A stretch of 64,000 bases of DNA from Acanthacorydalis orientalis (GCA_034766995.1 CM068313.1:7693461-7757460); one strand, 5' to 3'. Counted from the first letter of the stretch, positions 1 through 13,019 are shown. Numbers and translations: made by a program. The notes: generated from the letters alone by a model not told the origin.

Positions 1-3000
1 ATTTTCAGTGTTAATAAACGTATCCGATTTTTTTACTGATATTTGTAGCAAGCTGATATTGAATTCAGCTATATGTCACTGTTCAAATTATTGAATTAGT
101 TACTGAGATATAATGGTTTTTAATTAAAACTTGTTGATATGTAATTGATCAAAAAAAGTCTATAATCAAGTTTTAATACCGTTACTGGACTATTATGGAT
201 TTGTAGCCACGCCTTGTAGGTTATGTAACATTGAATCATTCTGCCAATTTTTTTCTAAAAAAAATATTTCGTATAATAGTTTTTATGCAAATCATTTTGA
301 CAACATTCCGTCATTTTTTTCCAATCAAAATTTGTATTTGGTAAAACGTTTGACCTTTAAATAATTGAATATTAATAATAAATAGACTGATTCGTGTTAT
401 ATTTAGCAGGATTGTCGTTCGGATATCAAATGCAATTTATTTTACACATCGAAGATATTTATTATTCTTTTTTTGATTACATAATTTATACGTTCAATTT
501 GTGTTGTGTTACATATATTTTTTTCAAATCTGTGTAATATTGAATTTGCATTTTATGTGCATAGTGTTTTACCTTGAAATTGTAGTAATAACTTAATTTT
601 TTGTATTCAATTTCCTTTCAAATCATATTTTATGTTATTCATTTTTCATTAAACTTTGACAGCTGTAAGAAAAGATATATATGAGATAAAATCGAATTTG
701 TTTCTGCACTATTTGAGAAATTTAAACACTTATTTTATTGATTGTAACACTGTTTAATTGAATGACTTGAAAAAATATGAATAATACATATATCACTTGT
801 TAATTATAAGAAATTTAATTCATAAAAGTAATAACTCTATTTATATCTTGATATAAGATTTTTATTTAAATTTATCAAAATATTGTTTAAGCACTGTAAC
901 TAAATTTACTTTCATAAATGATTTTGTTCCTTAGTTATAAAAATAAATATGATAAAAAATGTGCAATGATTGATTATTTTTGATTATTTCTTATACTTTT
1001 TCTGATGGAAATTGATATTATCATCTTTAAACCATGTCTTTATTAGTAGTTTTAAGATTTATTTAAGGATTTTTCTATATATTAGCGTTCTAAGTAAGAT
1101 AGTATTTCTATAGTAATGCATATAAGCAACAATAAATAATTAATTATACAAGATTTTTGATCAGAATGATTTATGGTTCTGATTTATAAATTATAAAAAT
1201 TTTTATAAAAATTTTAAATTCAGTTTATGTCGATTTTATTAAGCAAACGTTTATATGGATTTTATTTCAGTCATATTTCCATACAGACATTCACTTTTAA
1301 CACTAGTTTATTTCATAAATATTTCAAGAACTTTTAGTTTCCTTGGTCTTTTCTTATCTAAATCCTATTTTTAGAATTAAATGACTAATTTTAACTAAAA
1401 TTATACTATAAATATAATCAAAGATGATTAATAAAATTCCAAAAGTTTACATTATTTTATTTTTTTCTATAATATTTTTAATTCAGTGATAGAAAATCCT
1501 AATCTGTATTATTTTAGATTTTTGATCAAAAAATTACTATCATGTTAAAAACATGTTGACATACAATAAAACAGCAAATTTTATTCCTATAATGAGGTTT
1601 TCTATCAGAAATATCAAACAACAAATGCCCATTACTGTTTATTTAAACTTTTTGAGAAAAAATGTAATTTTTTTTAAAATTGCAATTGATGACGAAAATA
1701 ATTTTAAACTTCTTAATCTTTTTTAAATTACGATTTAAACAAAAAAAGTTTCGTATACAATCTTTTGATAATGAATAAATTCACCGACAAACAGAAAACC
1801 TGTTTTAATATTTTTTTTAGCGAATAAGTAATATATTTCGTTTCACGTAGACGTACTTAAAAAAAGTACAATAATATTATAAATTTGTTAAGTTGTGAAA
1901 TATTTCTTTTGAATGCAAACCTTCAAGCAATATTAAATTCTCGGAATTTTTATAAAATGATATAGAGATATTAACTGCAACCGAGATGAAAAAATAAGGT
2001 TATAACTCGACTCCATTTACTTATAAATAAGTACACTTTGTGGTATTTTTATACATATATATAAATTAAGACACAAAAATGCATACAGTCAGCAAAAAGC
2101 AAGGCTGCTGAAAATAATTAATGATCTTATAGTGTGCTAAGAAATCCACCGTTTAAAGCCATTAATTAATAAATCAGATCAGTGCCGCATACTTCCTGAA
2201 ATCAGCGCCTATTACCAAATAGAGTGATGTCAAAACAGTGTACGGATATTTCCTACGGACATTTTGTATTTACGTCACGGTCAGTATATACATTTTCACA
2301 TTTTTACAATCGAATAGAATCTGCGGCGTACAGGTATATAGAAACCGAGTGATTGCTCTATTTTGTCCTCAGGAACGTTTAATGTGTAGAAAAAACCTGT
2401 TTTAAACACAACGCGACAAAAAATCAGTGTTACGAAATGAACAAGTATCTCAATGTACCATCGAACTAAAAAAAAAACGAATATAACGTTCTATGAATGC
2501 TAGGGGAATTTAATAGACACTATTGTATAGAATCGAGTTTGCAAGTTTTATTTGCAAAAAAATTATCATGTGCTAGAGCAGTTTCGAAAATTAATTACTT
2601 AAATTCGATCTTCTTGTATTGTAAATATACATTAGAAGAGCGACAGTTCTCGCCTTTCCAATAAATTGTTTTTTTAAATTTTAATTGAAGTAATATTTTT
2701 TAAAAAAAATCTATTCTATGCCTTGTGTTCATTCCATGTATTTCCGAGAGATCAGAAATACATACAATAAATAAGATTTTAAATGCAAGTTGCAACTTAT
2801 ACCGATAATAATTATTACAAAGATTAAAATTCTTTCCTATAGAATTTTTTAAAGTTATTATAAATATCGACTAAGACATATCTTTTCAGAAATGAATTTT
2901 CAGTATTCAAAGAGTACACAAAATTGTTTCTGATTAAAAAGTTTAATCATTATTTATTGATGATACTAATTATTGATCTAATTTAAAATACGATTACTAA

Positions 3001-3053
3001 TTTAATTATATAGTTAATTTAGCCACAGTGTTAAAAATATATTTTTAATGGAA
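1..3053. other. AT-rich intergenic DNA without a recognisable gene
   Basis: Stop codons are dense in all six frames and no splice-bounded coding stretch stands out. A diverged MITE end lies at 890-932. A segment at about 2130-2450 is less AT-biased than its surroundings and contains a TACGTCAC box (2271-2278). It could be regulatory, but nothing more can be said from sequence alone. Confidence 0.5.
890..932. repeat. Terminal fragment of a dispersed MITE family
   Basis: The stretch around CTAAATTTACTTTCATAA matches, with a few changes, the termini at 20739, 42078, 44022, 51923 (and its right end near 52215) and 55447. No matching opposite end is visible nearby, so this is a solo or truncated end. 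Confidence 0.4.
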
Positions 3054-3545
3054 TAGGTATCCTATTTTTACATAAATTACCCTATAGAAAAAGACTAGTG
3101 GGTTCGTGTCTAATGATCGAGGAGATTAATGAATAGGGTAACCTCGGGAAATCTATTTCAAATTGCATACAACATTGAAGCAATCTATGTATTTCATGAG
3201 GGATTGGAATTTTCAGTAATTAATGTAAAATTATGCACATCTCCTAACTGTTTTCTTAATATATAATTGACTTTTTCGTTAAACTTGTTATTAATTTTTT
3301 TTACTATTTTTTTTTAAATTTTCAATATATAAATTACTCTATGTTATATACAAAGAATTAAAAAAAAAAACAAGATAAAATATAATATATAAATGTATAA
3401 AAAACACTTACTAATGCGCCTAAAACATTTTCCACTTATTTGTACTTAATAATAAAAAACATTCCATGACTCGTCCACACATACTGATAAATTCACAAAT
3501 ATTTTTTTACAATAACTGATAATTTTTAATCGCGATTTGTGATAA
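3054..3545 (+). repeat. Left arm of a long imperfect inverted repeat
   Basis: Read forward, this arm aligns along nearly its whole length with the reverse complement of 4205-4679. Shared landmarks occur in the same order: GAAAAAGACT, AATGATCGAGGAG (AATGAGCGAGGAG in the other arm), TAACCTCGG, CAACATTGAA, AAAATTATGCAC, CTCTATGTTATATACAAA, CTAATGCGCC, AAACATTTT and TGACTCGTCCAC. Arms are about 480 bp and the spacer about 660 bp. This may be an inverted duplication or two inverted copies of one repeat. The transcript could form a long hairpin. Confidence 0.7.
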
Positions 3546-3560
3546 AATAGACATAGTAAA

Positions 3561-3615
<55 letters not shown>
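3561..3615. repeat. (AC)n(AT)n compound microsatellite
   Basis: Ten AC units run directly into about seventeen AT units. It sits in the spacer of the inverted repeat. A second, shorter (AT)n tract is at 3683-3706. Confidence 0.95.
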
Positions 3616-3618
<3 letters not shown>

Positions 3619-4046
3619 GTATCTTATATATAAAACCAGTACGTTCCTATATACCTGCGAGAATAATTATATGAACATACTAATATATATATATATATAT
3701 ATATATTGAGTGAATATATGCAATTCGAGTGAAAGGAGCGGAAGCGGAGAATCCTGGGGTTAACAAGAGTAGCAAGTAGGAAGCAAAGCTCCCTGGTATA
3801 TTTAAAAATAAATTTAATAATATAAATCTCAATATTCTATGATCTTAATATATAAAAAAATAGAAATTAATATAGTGTTTACTTAATTCTTATATAAATC
3901 ACTAATTGTAAGCATACATTAAATATCATTTACCATTGCAAGTATTTGAAGTAAATAATAAACAAAATAAATCATCTACACGAAATAAAATTTCTTTATT
4001 TCCTAATATAAAAAAACTGTTCAATGTTTCAATGAAAAAAAATAGG

Positions 4047-4181
4047 TACGATTTCATAAATCGAAATTCGATCGATGCGTTTACAAAACACGACGCCGAT
4101 GAATTCGGCATGGAAAACAGTCTAGTTTCGACATCGTCCCATTGTATGAAGTATAAGGTCATAGACTCAGTCTTGATCTAG
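4047..4181 (+). other. Coding-like segment of unknown identity in the inverted-repeat spacer
   Basis: An open frame ends in TAG at 4179-4181. Its last ~45 residues (from RYDFINRNSIDAF to KYKVIDSVLI) are of mixed composition, unlike the low-complexity ORFs elsewhere here. An AATAG acceptor-like site precedes 4047, so it could be a terminal exon. It matches no family I recognise. The opposite strand is also open, so base composition alone may explain it. Confidence 0.15.
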
Positions 4182-4204
4182 TTTAATTGATGTTATAGAG
4201 AATG

Positions 4205-4679
4205 CTATCATCTTACGTGCGATTGTTCATAATTTTGCATGCAAACCGGAGAAGTGTGATGAAACAGTGGCCGAGTCACGGCACGTTCTTTTTTATTATC
4301 GTGTTCAAATAACTATAAAATGTTTAAGACGCGTTAGTCATGAGTTTCTATTTATATTGATTTGTATATTACATTTTATGATGTTCACTTTTTTATTATT
4401 TGTATATAACATAGACTATTTTATATACTGAAACTTGAAAAAAAATATTAACAAAGAAATCATTATCAGGTTTAACAAAAAGGCCAATTATATATTAAGA
4501 AAGATTAGGAGGCGTGCATAATTTTAATTAATTGCAGAAAATTCAAATCCTCCATGAAAGAAAACAGATTGTTTCAATGTTGTAAAATAGATTGGCCGAG
4601 GTTACTGTATTCATTAACCTCCTCGCTCATTAGACCAGACTTTTTCCTGTAGGGTCATTTATAAATAAGGTTTACCTTA
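4205..4679 (-). repeat. Right arm of a long imperfect inverted repeat
   Basis: This is the reverse-complement partner of 3054-3545. It retains more GC-rich stretches, for example the GCCGAGTCACGGCACG region near 4270, where the left arm has a decayed equivalent. Homology fades outside 4679 and inside about 4205. Confidence 0.7.
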
Positions 4680-4689
4680 TAGCAGTGAA

Positions 4690-6625
4690 ATTCGCAGCCT
4701 TGAATATTTATTGCAATAAGTACAACAAGCATACTAAATAATCTATAATAACTCCAGAAATTCGTTTTATAAGTCTTTTAGTTTATAACATAATGAACTA
4801 AATCGTTTATTAATATGTAAGTGTGAGTTGGTGCAGCAAACATAAATAGACCTTCTCTAATGTCACACTGCACACACTTATTAATTTAATGATAAGTGTA
4901 TTTTATTTAATAATGATCAACGCAGACCCTATTTTGAATTGTATTGTAAACTAACTGTTTGTTGACAGCTCGAGAGACAGATGAAACTCGTTAATATACA
5001 CTGGCCAGCTACGATAGATAAAATTCGTATCGTATACATTGGCCAGCTACGATTTTAAAGTAATTTTTACTTCTGATACAGAATACTGATATTCGGGTCT
5101 AAATAGACAAATTCAAGAACATTCTTTAAACAGAAGGTTTCTTTTACTGGTTTTAAATTGGTGACTAGTAGAATTATGAATTAGAGCATATATATATATA
5201 TATATATATGTTGATCTATTTAAACGTATATAACGTATTTTTTCCCTGAAAAATGTTTATAGCTTTTAATAAAAATGCTGTAAATGCTGAAATAATCGTT
5301 TAATACTAAAAGCACTCGAAACTCTAAAGAAAGTTTACAATGTTCTAAATAAGTCCTGTGATAATATGGTTATTTATTTAATTTTTACTCAATCAAATAT
5401 TCATCAATACAAATTAGTGAGTATTTATGACTTTTCAGTAAATGAATTATCATCATAAAACCACTATAGATTTTTATTCCAAGTTTTTGATTATTTTTGT
5501 TTTATTTTGTTTATAAACGATATAAAATTCAGACATTTTCAATATCCTCTCTTTGTTGTTATAAAAGTTAGAAGAAATTCATAATAATACTCAATCTTTT
5601 ATAATTGTCAAAAAAACCGATAAATGTTTCGTTGAAAATCTAGCAATAACCAAAATACAGAATGAAAAGAAGCAAAAAGCACGACTTTTAAATAAATATT
5701 TAACGGAATCATCTGAAATTTATCTAAAATAGAAAACTCTATCGGGATTAATATTTAAATTTCTTAAATGTCTGTTCGAGAACTTTTTAAACAAAATTCA
5801 TCTATCAAAATATTTTTTTAAAATAGATATTTGCATAAAATAACTATAATATAATCAATAAAATGAATGATTTATGGTTTAAACCATATTTAATATGTAT
5901 ATATATATATATATATATATAATTTTAAGTGTTGAAATTTGTTTCAGATATACGTAATGACAAAATGAATCATATAATTTCATATATTACGATTAATTAA
6001 TATTAAAATATTGTTTTGAAACATTAATCATAAGTTAAATTATTTATTACTCGGGCGACTTTCTCCATTGCATGTTTAGCAATTAGGTTAATTTTTATGT
6101 GACGTTTATTTTTCCAAATTTGATTTTTCATGAATTTTAAAACGTTATTCATGAAATTATAAATTATCTCTGTTGTATATTATATGAAATCAGTGAGGAA
6201 ACATTAAAGTAACAAGACATGTTGACAATGTATAACATGTAACACGTACGTCGTTAAATAAAATTATCAAATGTGGGTTTTGTTGGTGAAGCTATTGTGT
6301 TTAAATCGTGTCGAATAAAAGAGTGTTATTGCTTATTATTAGAATTAAAATATCATAAATGTCATTTTAATGAGAGATTATGACGAATGAGACTTTTGTA
6401 TACTTCTTTTAATATTATTTTTTGTACGTGTCAATTGAGTTGAGAGATTTAGGTAGAGGCCCCCTGTTACAAAAAATTTCAAGCAATAGTGCTTACGTTT
6501 ACGATCCTCAAATTTCTGAATGATTCAGAATTTGAAAAAAAATCCAAATCCATTTTTATTTATGTAAATAAGATATGTTATTTATTTTTCAATGATGAAT
6601 TTGTGTGAATAACTAATGAAGTGTA
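4690..6625. other. AT-rich intergenic DNA
   Basis: Apart from the 38-bp tandem repeat and short (TA)n tracts near 5190 and 5898, I see no gene, RNA or recognisable element here. Confidence 0.4.
4995..5053. repeat. Short tandem repeat, 38-bp period
   Basis: TGGCCAGCTACGAT occurs at about 5002 and again at 5040, preceded by TATACA in both copies. Only one and a half units are present. Confidence 0.7.
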
Positions 6626-7142
6626 TTCAAGTAATGAAATTAACTCATAAAAAAATATATACCATAAAATTGTAATCTGATTTTTAAAATAAGATTTTAT
6701 AACTTTTCTTTCTGCTTGAAAAAATAAGAAAAACCATATTATTTTATATAACTTTGTTCCATCTGTCAGTTCAATTTTTTCGGATAACCAGGATGTTCCC
6801 GATTGGAAAAATAAAAATCACCACTCTGAAACATTTTAAATCATTTTTTGAATATTTTATGTCACATCTTTCCTCAACGCTGAAGAAATTATTCCTGCGG
6901 CTTTGGCAGAATTTTTTTTAACTGGGAAGCGAAAAGTAGCAATGCCTAATATGTTGCTTTTTGAATTCCAATCGTGTTCATTACTGTTTTGTGAGGTTAT
7001 TCCAACTGCTTGACCAAGATATACAATGTTTTTAAATGTTAAGGTTGACACCTTAAAATCCTAATGCGATGAGAAAATATTTTAATTCGAGAGAATTACG
7101 ATTGATTCAATTTAAAAGCCCCGAATTAATTTCATCACCTAA
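6626..7142 (-). mobile_element. Mos1-like (mauritiana-type) mariner, internal deletion derivative
   Basis: The right end (reverse complement TTAGGTGATGAAATTAATTC) resembles the Mos1 inverted-repeat type and is flanked by TA. A weaker matching end starts near 6626, also next to TA. On the minus strand, decayed transposase pieces can be read across frames. They include an N-terminal stretch like FPVKKNSAKAAG and then FQSGDFYFSN and PGYPKKIE, which match the helix-turn-helix and linker of Mos1-family transposases. This jumps straight to the final DGWNKVI-like C terminus, so the catalytic domain is deleted. It is frameshifted and dead. Confidence 0.65.
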
Positions 7143-8193
7143 TATAAACAAATCAGAATTTATATAAAATATATTTCTGCATATATATGCAAAATTACCG
7201 ATGTATTGAATAAACAATTTCTATACAAAAGTACATAAAGTTATGAAATTAACATTGCTATTTTCGCACCAACCTTCCTTTAAAGAAATGTTTGGAAATA
7301 GTAAAGCTTTTCAAGATATTTGTATCTGCATATTCTTTCGTAATTGTTTTTTAAAAATTAAATTGTCTCTCCTTAGTTCGTATATGACTGAAAGAATCAT
7401 TTGTGAATGCATCTTCTTTATTCATTTTGTTTAAAAATTTTTTCAAATGTTTAAAACAAATATTCATTGAACAATATTTGTTTTAAACACTTTTATTTTT
7501 ATATTCAGTACATTTGATTACAACATAAGCATTCATTTCGCAAAGAATTGCAAATAATAATTATACAACAATTAATATTTATATTGAATATTTGTTAACT
7601 CAAGTAAACTCTAAATTTTTTCTCCAGCAATATATTTATGTTTTCATTAAATTTCTCCTCGAGAATTTATTAATTTGCATTCACCCGTACGTGAATCCTT
7701 TTAAATATATGCTTTGTAACTAATGAGTTAGCTATAAGATAATATCAGATAATATATAAAATAATTTTAATATAAATTAAAAACCATAAAGCTTCAAACC
7801 AGTTTTTCTGAGTATTAATCAAAAGTATTAATCTTTTATTTTTTGTTTATAAGATACTAAAGGTCAATATCAATCAATTAAATGTTCTGCCTTACTACAA
7901 CAACCTACATTTGAGTGTTCTAATATCCAGTTTTTTTTCCTTGAATCTGTTTTCTTTTGTGGTTCATGCTTCATCCTTAAGTTTGTTTTAATCTTATTCG
8001 TGTTATACTTTTCTGAATCGTAATTTTATGTGAATTATTTTATAATAATATTTATATCATTTCCGTAACATTTTTCAATCAATTGTACATTAATTTTATG
8101 GAAACAAATTTAAGAAATGTATCTACAATCTTACATCAATTGAATTATAACAGATTGCCAACAGATGATATCCGGTTAATGGTACTCTTACTA
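7143..8193. other. AT-rich intergenic DNA
   Basis: No gene or element recognised. A 63-residue plus-strand ORF at 7243-7434 is hydrophobic, of biased composition and resembles nothing known to me. Confidence 0.4.
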
Positions 8194-8687
8194 TTACGTT
8201 GATAGGAAAATCGGAATTCTAACCTTAATTTTTTTAATGAAAAAATAATATCATTGTGTTCGTGTTAATATCATTTTGAAGTACATTTTTCGGTCTGTAT
8301 TTTCGTTTTATTGTTATTTTTGCTTCAAATTAGGCTATTGAATTAAAGATGGAAAATAAGCAAATAAGAGCAAATTTTTTGTATGAGCTCAAAACGAGTG
8401 GTAAAGCAGCAGAAACTGCTCGTAAAGTAAACGATGCTTTTGGTGTGGGTACTGTTAAGGAATGTAAGTGCAATGGTGGTTTCAAAGATTTCGTGCTGGG
8501 TACAAAAGCCTTGAAGATTAAGAAGGCCTTGAGCGTTCTTCTTCAGTTCATAGACTATAATTTGAGAGCTTGTACAAAAGTTAGGCGTTAGTAATCAAAT
8601 AGTTCTGGATCACTTAAAACCGCTTGAATTAAAAAATGTATATGAATTTGAAGGTCATAATCCGCAATAATTTTTCTACCAACATAA
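8194..8687 (+). mobile_element. Hsmar1/cecropia-like mariner deletion derivative (~494 bp)
   Basis: The ends are TTACGTTGATAGGAAAAT and, inverted, TTATGTTGGTAGAAAAAT, with TA on both sides (8192-8193 and 8688-8689). From 8349 an 80-codon frame begins MENKQIRANFLYELK and continues GKAAETARKVNDAFG. This is the N-terminal helix-turn-helix of Hsmar1-type transposases. After the LDHLK-like end of the second helix-turn-helix near 8620, the sequence passes directly into the 3' inverted repeat, so the DD34D domain is missing. The same architecture recurs at 25374-25890. Confidence 0.8.
8349..8591 (+). pseudogene. Mariner transposase N-terminal fragment
   Basis: The 80-residue frame covers most of the DNA-binding half of an Hsmar1-type mariner transposase. 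The family protein is about 340 residues. The expected WF(K/R)xF core is degraded to GGFKDF. The frame shifts near residue 50 and homology continues in another frame to about 8625. No catalytic aspartates are present, so it cannot catalyse transposition. Confidence 0.7.
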
Positions 8688-10456
8688 TATTTTATGTAAT
8701 CGTCATGAGACAATGGCTGATCCTCTTTTAAAACAACCTGGATCTTTATTTAGATGTTTATGTACATTGGTGTCCTGAAAATGATAACATTGTGATCGAA
8801 AAGCGCATAAGTAACAATTTATAATGATTTATTGAAGAATTCTGAATAAAATTTTTCTTTGTTGTTCGTAATGTAAGAAAAAATTCTTTTATGAAACCAA
8901 AATCTTTACTATTTTACCACAAGCATACAAATCTATTGACAGATATTTTCGATAATAAAAATGATAATTCTATATTAATATAATTTAAAAATTTTTAAAA
9001 AGTACTGAATTAACTAATATCCTTTAATCAATTTTTTTATTATTCATTGCTCATTTGCTAATTTATTGATTTTTCCATTTTAGAATTATGATTTAGACAT
9101 TTATCAAATGTTTTAGACCGTTTTTTTAAATAAATAACTCAATTATAACAGCGAATTTATGCCATTTATTTTATTATTTATTTCTTTTACTATTTCTTCA
9201 ATCGTAATTTAATGCATAAATCTTCATACTTATGATTTATTTACGATTGATTTTGCAATAATGTCAGGAATGAATCGAACTTAATGTATTTACATGAAGA
9301 AGAGAGCTATTTTCTTAAATACAAGGTCATAATCTTATATTTATTTCCAATTCAATACACTATTTGTACAACTTGTATCAGTAATAAATAAATTACGATC
9401 ACTTATTTGTATTATAAGAAATAAAATTTTAAATTTCATGATGTAACACTGTATATAACAGAATTTGAGATCAATTTTGTTAACAGAATGAGATTAAAAA
9501 TCAATTCTTCGTGTAAAAATTCATAACTATATATTGTCCTTTAATTAATGTCTTTTTTGAAAAGGTAATATGTTTTTTTTGACAGATCAGAAACGTTCCT
9601 TGTATTTTAAAAATATTACTTGACTATAATCATCTCTGATTTCTTTCAATCAAACCGAGAACTAATTGAAACAACCTCGAATTATTTTAAATTAAATATT
9701 CTCGTTATTAATATTTAATTGTTGATAAAGATCATCTTTCGTGTTAAAATAACCCTTAATTCAGCAGTTAAAATATTAAATTGACAGATTACGATTTAAA
9801 GAGCTATAAAAATAATTACATAAATTAAAAAGTTAGTCTTAATTTAAACATTTAATCAACAAAAATTAAATATACTTATATCGTCATTTTATGTATGAAA
9901 AAAAAACAAGATGTTTGATTTACTGAGAAACATTTTTCAACCGACAATTAAATAGCAGATTCCGTGTTTCGTCCGAATACATTTAAGACGTATATAATTA
10001 GTGTCAAAATATCTGAAAATGATATAGAAAACGGCGTTTATACATTTGTTTATCACATTTTAAGTAGTTTGCTTTCACCGAGTAACCCAATTATAATTTA
10101 CTTAACGCGAAATATAAGTAAAACAGACAATTCTTTGTAGTGTTCGTTTGAAAATGTTCAGTTAGCAACATGGAATAGCAAAAAAAATGTTCTCATTCTT
10201 GTTAATCTTGTGCAGAACCATTTGCAAATCATTTATTAACAATCATATTTCATTGCAACTTTGGTATTTAGTTAATAAATCATAGTTTTTTGTACTGTTT
10301 ATATCTATTTAATCTTATTACCAGTTTTCTAAAGATGACCTTTCATATAAATACAAGAAATTATTTGCAATAATATATTTTATAATAAATATAGAATAAC
10401 ATATTAAATAACAGGAATTAACATTAATATTGAAAATATTTATTTTAAAAAAACGA

Positions 10457-10459
<3 letters not shown>

Positions 10460-10543
<84 letters not shown>
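10460..10543. repeat. (TA)n microsatellite, ~84 bp
   Basis: One of the longest near-perfect AT tracts in the window, interrupted once by an AC near 10487. Confidence 0.95.
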
Positions 10544-10546
<3 letters not shown>

Positions 10547-10842
10547 GTTTCAAGTCAATAGTTAAGTGGGAAATAATATATCTTATTATCAAGACAATTT
10601 AGAAGTATTTTCTTGTAGTTATGTAAGGATATGATTTTTCTTGCAAGAACCATAGCCAATGGCTATCAGAACAATGTCTGACATGTAGTTGCATGTTTCG
10701 AAAGAAGTGTTCTTTTTTCAAACAGGATCTAGTTAATATTCAACACAATAACACTTTTATGAAGTAACATACATCATCAGACAATATGTCAAATAACAAT
10801 TGGATTTTGATTTCTATTTGAAGTGATTTTTTATGAAACATG

Positions 10843-10843
<1 letters not shown>

Positions 10844-10881
<38 letters not shown>

Positions 10882-10900
10882 AGAGAGAGAGAGAGAAAGA
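10844..10900. repeat. (TA)n(TG)n(AG)n compound microsatellite
   Basis: Three dinucleotide blocks follow each other without a break. The same block order appears at 40901-40981 and 55036-55090. Confidence 0.95.
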
Positions 10901-11198
10901 TAGATGGCTAGATATATGTGATAAAAGAACATCAATAAAAATAAAAAAAAACAATCCTGATACGTTGTTCAATTGTTTAACATGCTTGTGAATTACATGA
11001 TCGACAAAAGAAAAAACTGACTTAATTTTTTTTCATTATGTTGTAAAAATGATTTAAAATAAAACAACGGTTGATTGAAAACACACAATGCGAGCTATTT
11101 AAAAAAATGCAGTCTTACTAACTAGAAACATATTTTTTAAATTCAATTGAAATTAAAAACAAGATAGTATTTGCTTGAATATCATTAGTGATTTATTA

Positions 11199-11560
11199 TA
11201 CAGTGTACAAATTCATTCGGTGTTCATAAATTGTATCAATCGTAACTCTGTTTAAAATAAAAAATTTTTTTGTCGTTTTGGTATTTTTAAATGGCAACCT
11301 TAACATTTAAAAACATTATATATTTTGGCCAAACAGTTGGCATAATCATAATTTAAAAGCAGCATATTAGGCATTTCATACTTTTTGCATTCCAGTTGAA
11401 AAAAATACTGCTGAAACTACAGGAATGATTTATTCAGCTTTGGGTAAAAGTGTTGTGAAGCATAAGACATGCAAAAAATGAGAGGTTCGAAAATGCATTT
11501 CGAATTCATTGATTTAAAACCGTCTTTTTTTGACAGATTTTTTGAATAAATAAAAAGTGA
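11199..11560 (+). mobile_element. Mos1-like mariner deletion derivative, plus orientation
   Basis: The left end (GTGTACAAATTCATTCGGTG) is the same terminus seen inverted at 7142, 16978 and 45046. It is followed by the shared leader and a frameshifted N-terminal transposase region that keeps the AACATTTAAAAACATT and GGCATTTCATACTTTTTG landmarks. It runs into KMHFEFIDLKPSFFDRFF, as in the copy at 16477. The right inverted repeat cannot be located, so the right boundary is approximate. Confidence 0.6.
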
Positions 11561-13019
11561 TATATTTTTATAAGAGACAAAAATAAATAACATTTATTTT
11601 AAAACAATGTAACAATCAATACAAATATCATATAAAATAATACTTTCTACATCATTCAATATTATTGATTAACAAATATTGAACAAACTTATTGTGCATA
11701 TACTTTTTTTTATTATTGAATATTTATTATACTTATGTCATGTTTTCTATTGAGTAAATCTAATTACCGAGAATAAATTAATATGAGACATAATTATTCT
11801 TTGCGGATGTAAATATAAATAATTGCACTGACTTAACTGAACAACACCCAATTTCTTTTGCGACAATTCTCAACATTCTTAAATGCAAATGTCATTGCAT
11901 TTATTAGAAAAAACGGTAATACTTCATTATTTTTATAAAAAAACTTACCTTAATTATTATAATTAGATCTTTTCATGATAATTAGAATATATATGAGGGG
12001 TGTAATTAAAAAATTAGCACGTGTCTGTAACGATCATTTCCTAATAATAGAATTGTCCATTTCACTCATATAATTAACATGAAATTTATCAATTATGTGG
12101 ATAACTAAAGGCTGATTTGAAATCGTGATTTGTAACCATACATTTGCCCTAAACTGTAGAAAACAAACGTGCGATTAAATTCGTTGCGGATAGGAATTAA
12201 TTAGTTGTTTTCAGTGTATATACACGTTCTGTTTTGAAACATTGTTTCTATATCTGTGTCTTTAAGAAATTAAAACCGGTTAAAAATATGAAAAAAATTA
12301 TACATAAACGAGGAAGAAATCCTCAGTATTGCATCAGCGAAATGTTTATAATTTTATTTTTTTATGTCATTACTTATTTTTAAAATACCGGTTAGTCGTT
12401 GATTATTCAAAACAATTATCAGTTTCGTTTGTGTTTTGTACCTCAGGTACTTGACGAAACCGCATGTTTAGTTGGAAATATATTTTGAAAATAATTTACA
12501 TATTGAAAAAAGACAGTTTGCATGTTTTTAAGCAGCACTTTCAGACCGTATCCTGAAATTGATAATGTCTGTAGCCAAAAGTATTTATAATAAATAAGAC
12601 ATATTTTTTTATAGAATGTATGAAATATTACTTAAAATTTATTTCTTTGATTAATGATAAGCTTTAAGGCTTGCAATTAAAATAATTAGATAAAAAGCCT
12701 CGACGAAATGAATGTAACAATGTGTCTTTGTCAATTAACTCGTATCCACTTTTTAATGGGTATTTTTTTATCTAGGTTGATTTAAAATGTTATCAAGATC
12801 TGAGCTTATTAATCATTTGTCACAATTTTTTTTTTATAATTATATTTATTTATTTTTATTCCTGCGGATCTGTTACACATATTCTTAAAATTATATTGCT
12901 ATGAACAGTTGTAGCAGGAAAAATAGTGGTTGAAAGCACAAATAGTTAAGTTACTTAAAATGTAATATTAAACTTATTAATATCTGAATTATTTTCTTTA
13001 AAAAAAAACAATTCAAAGA

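Larger units (their letters stand above)
8690..11198. other. AT-rich intergenic DNA with long (TA)n tracts
   Basis: No coding stretch is evident. It contains the microsatellites at 10460-10543 and 10844-10900. Confidence 0.45.
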
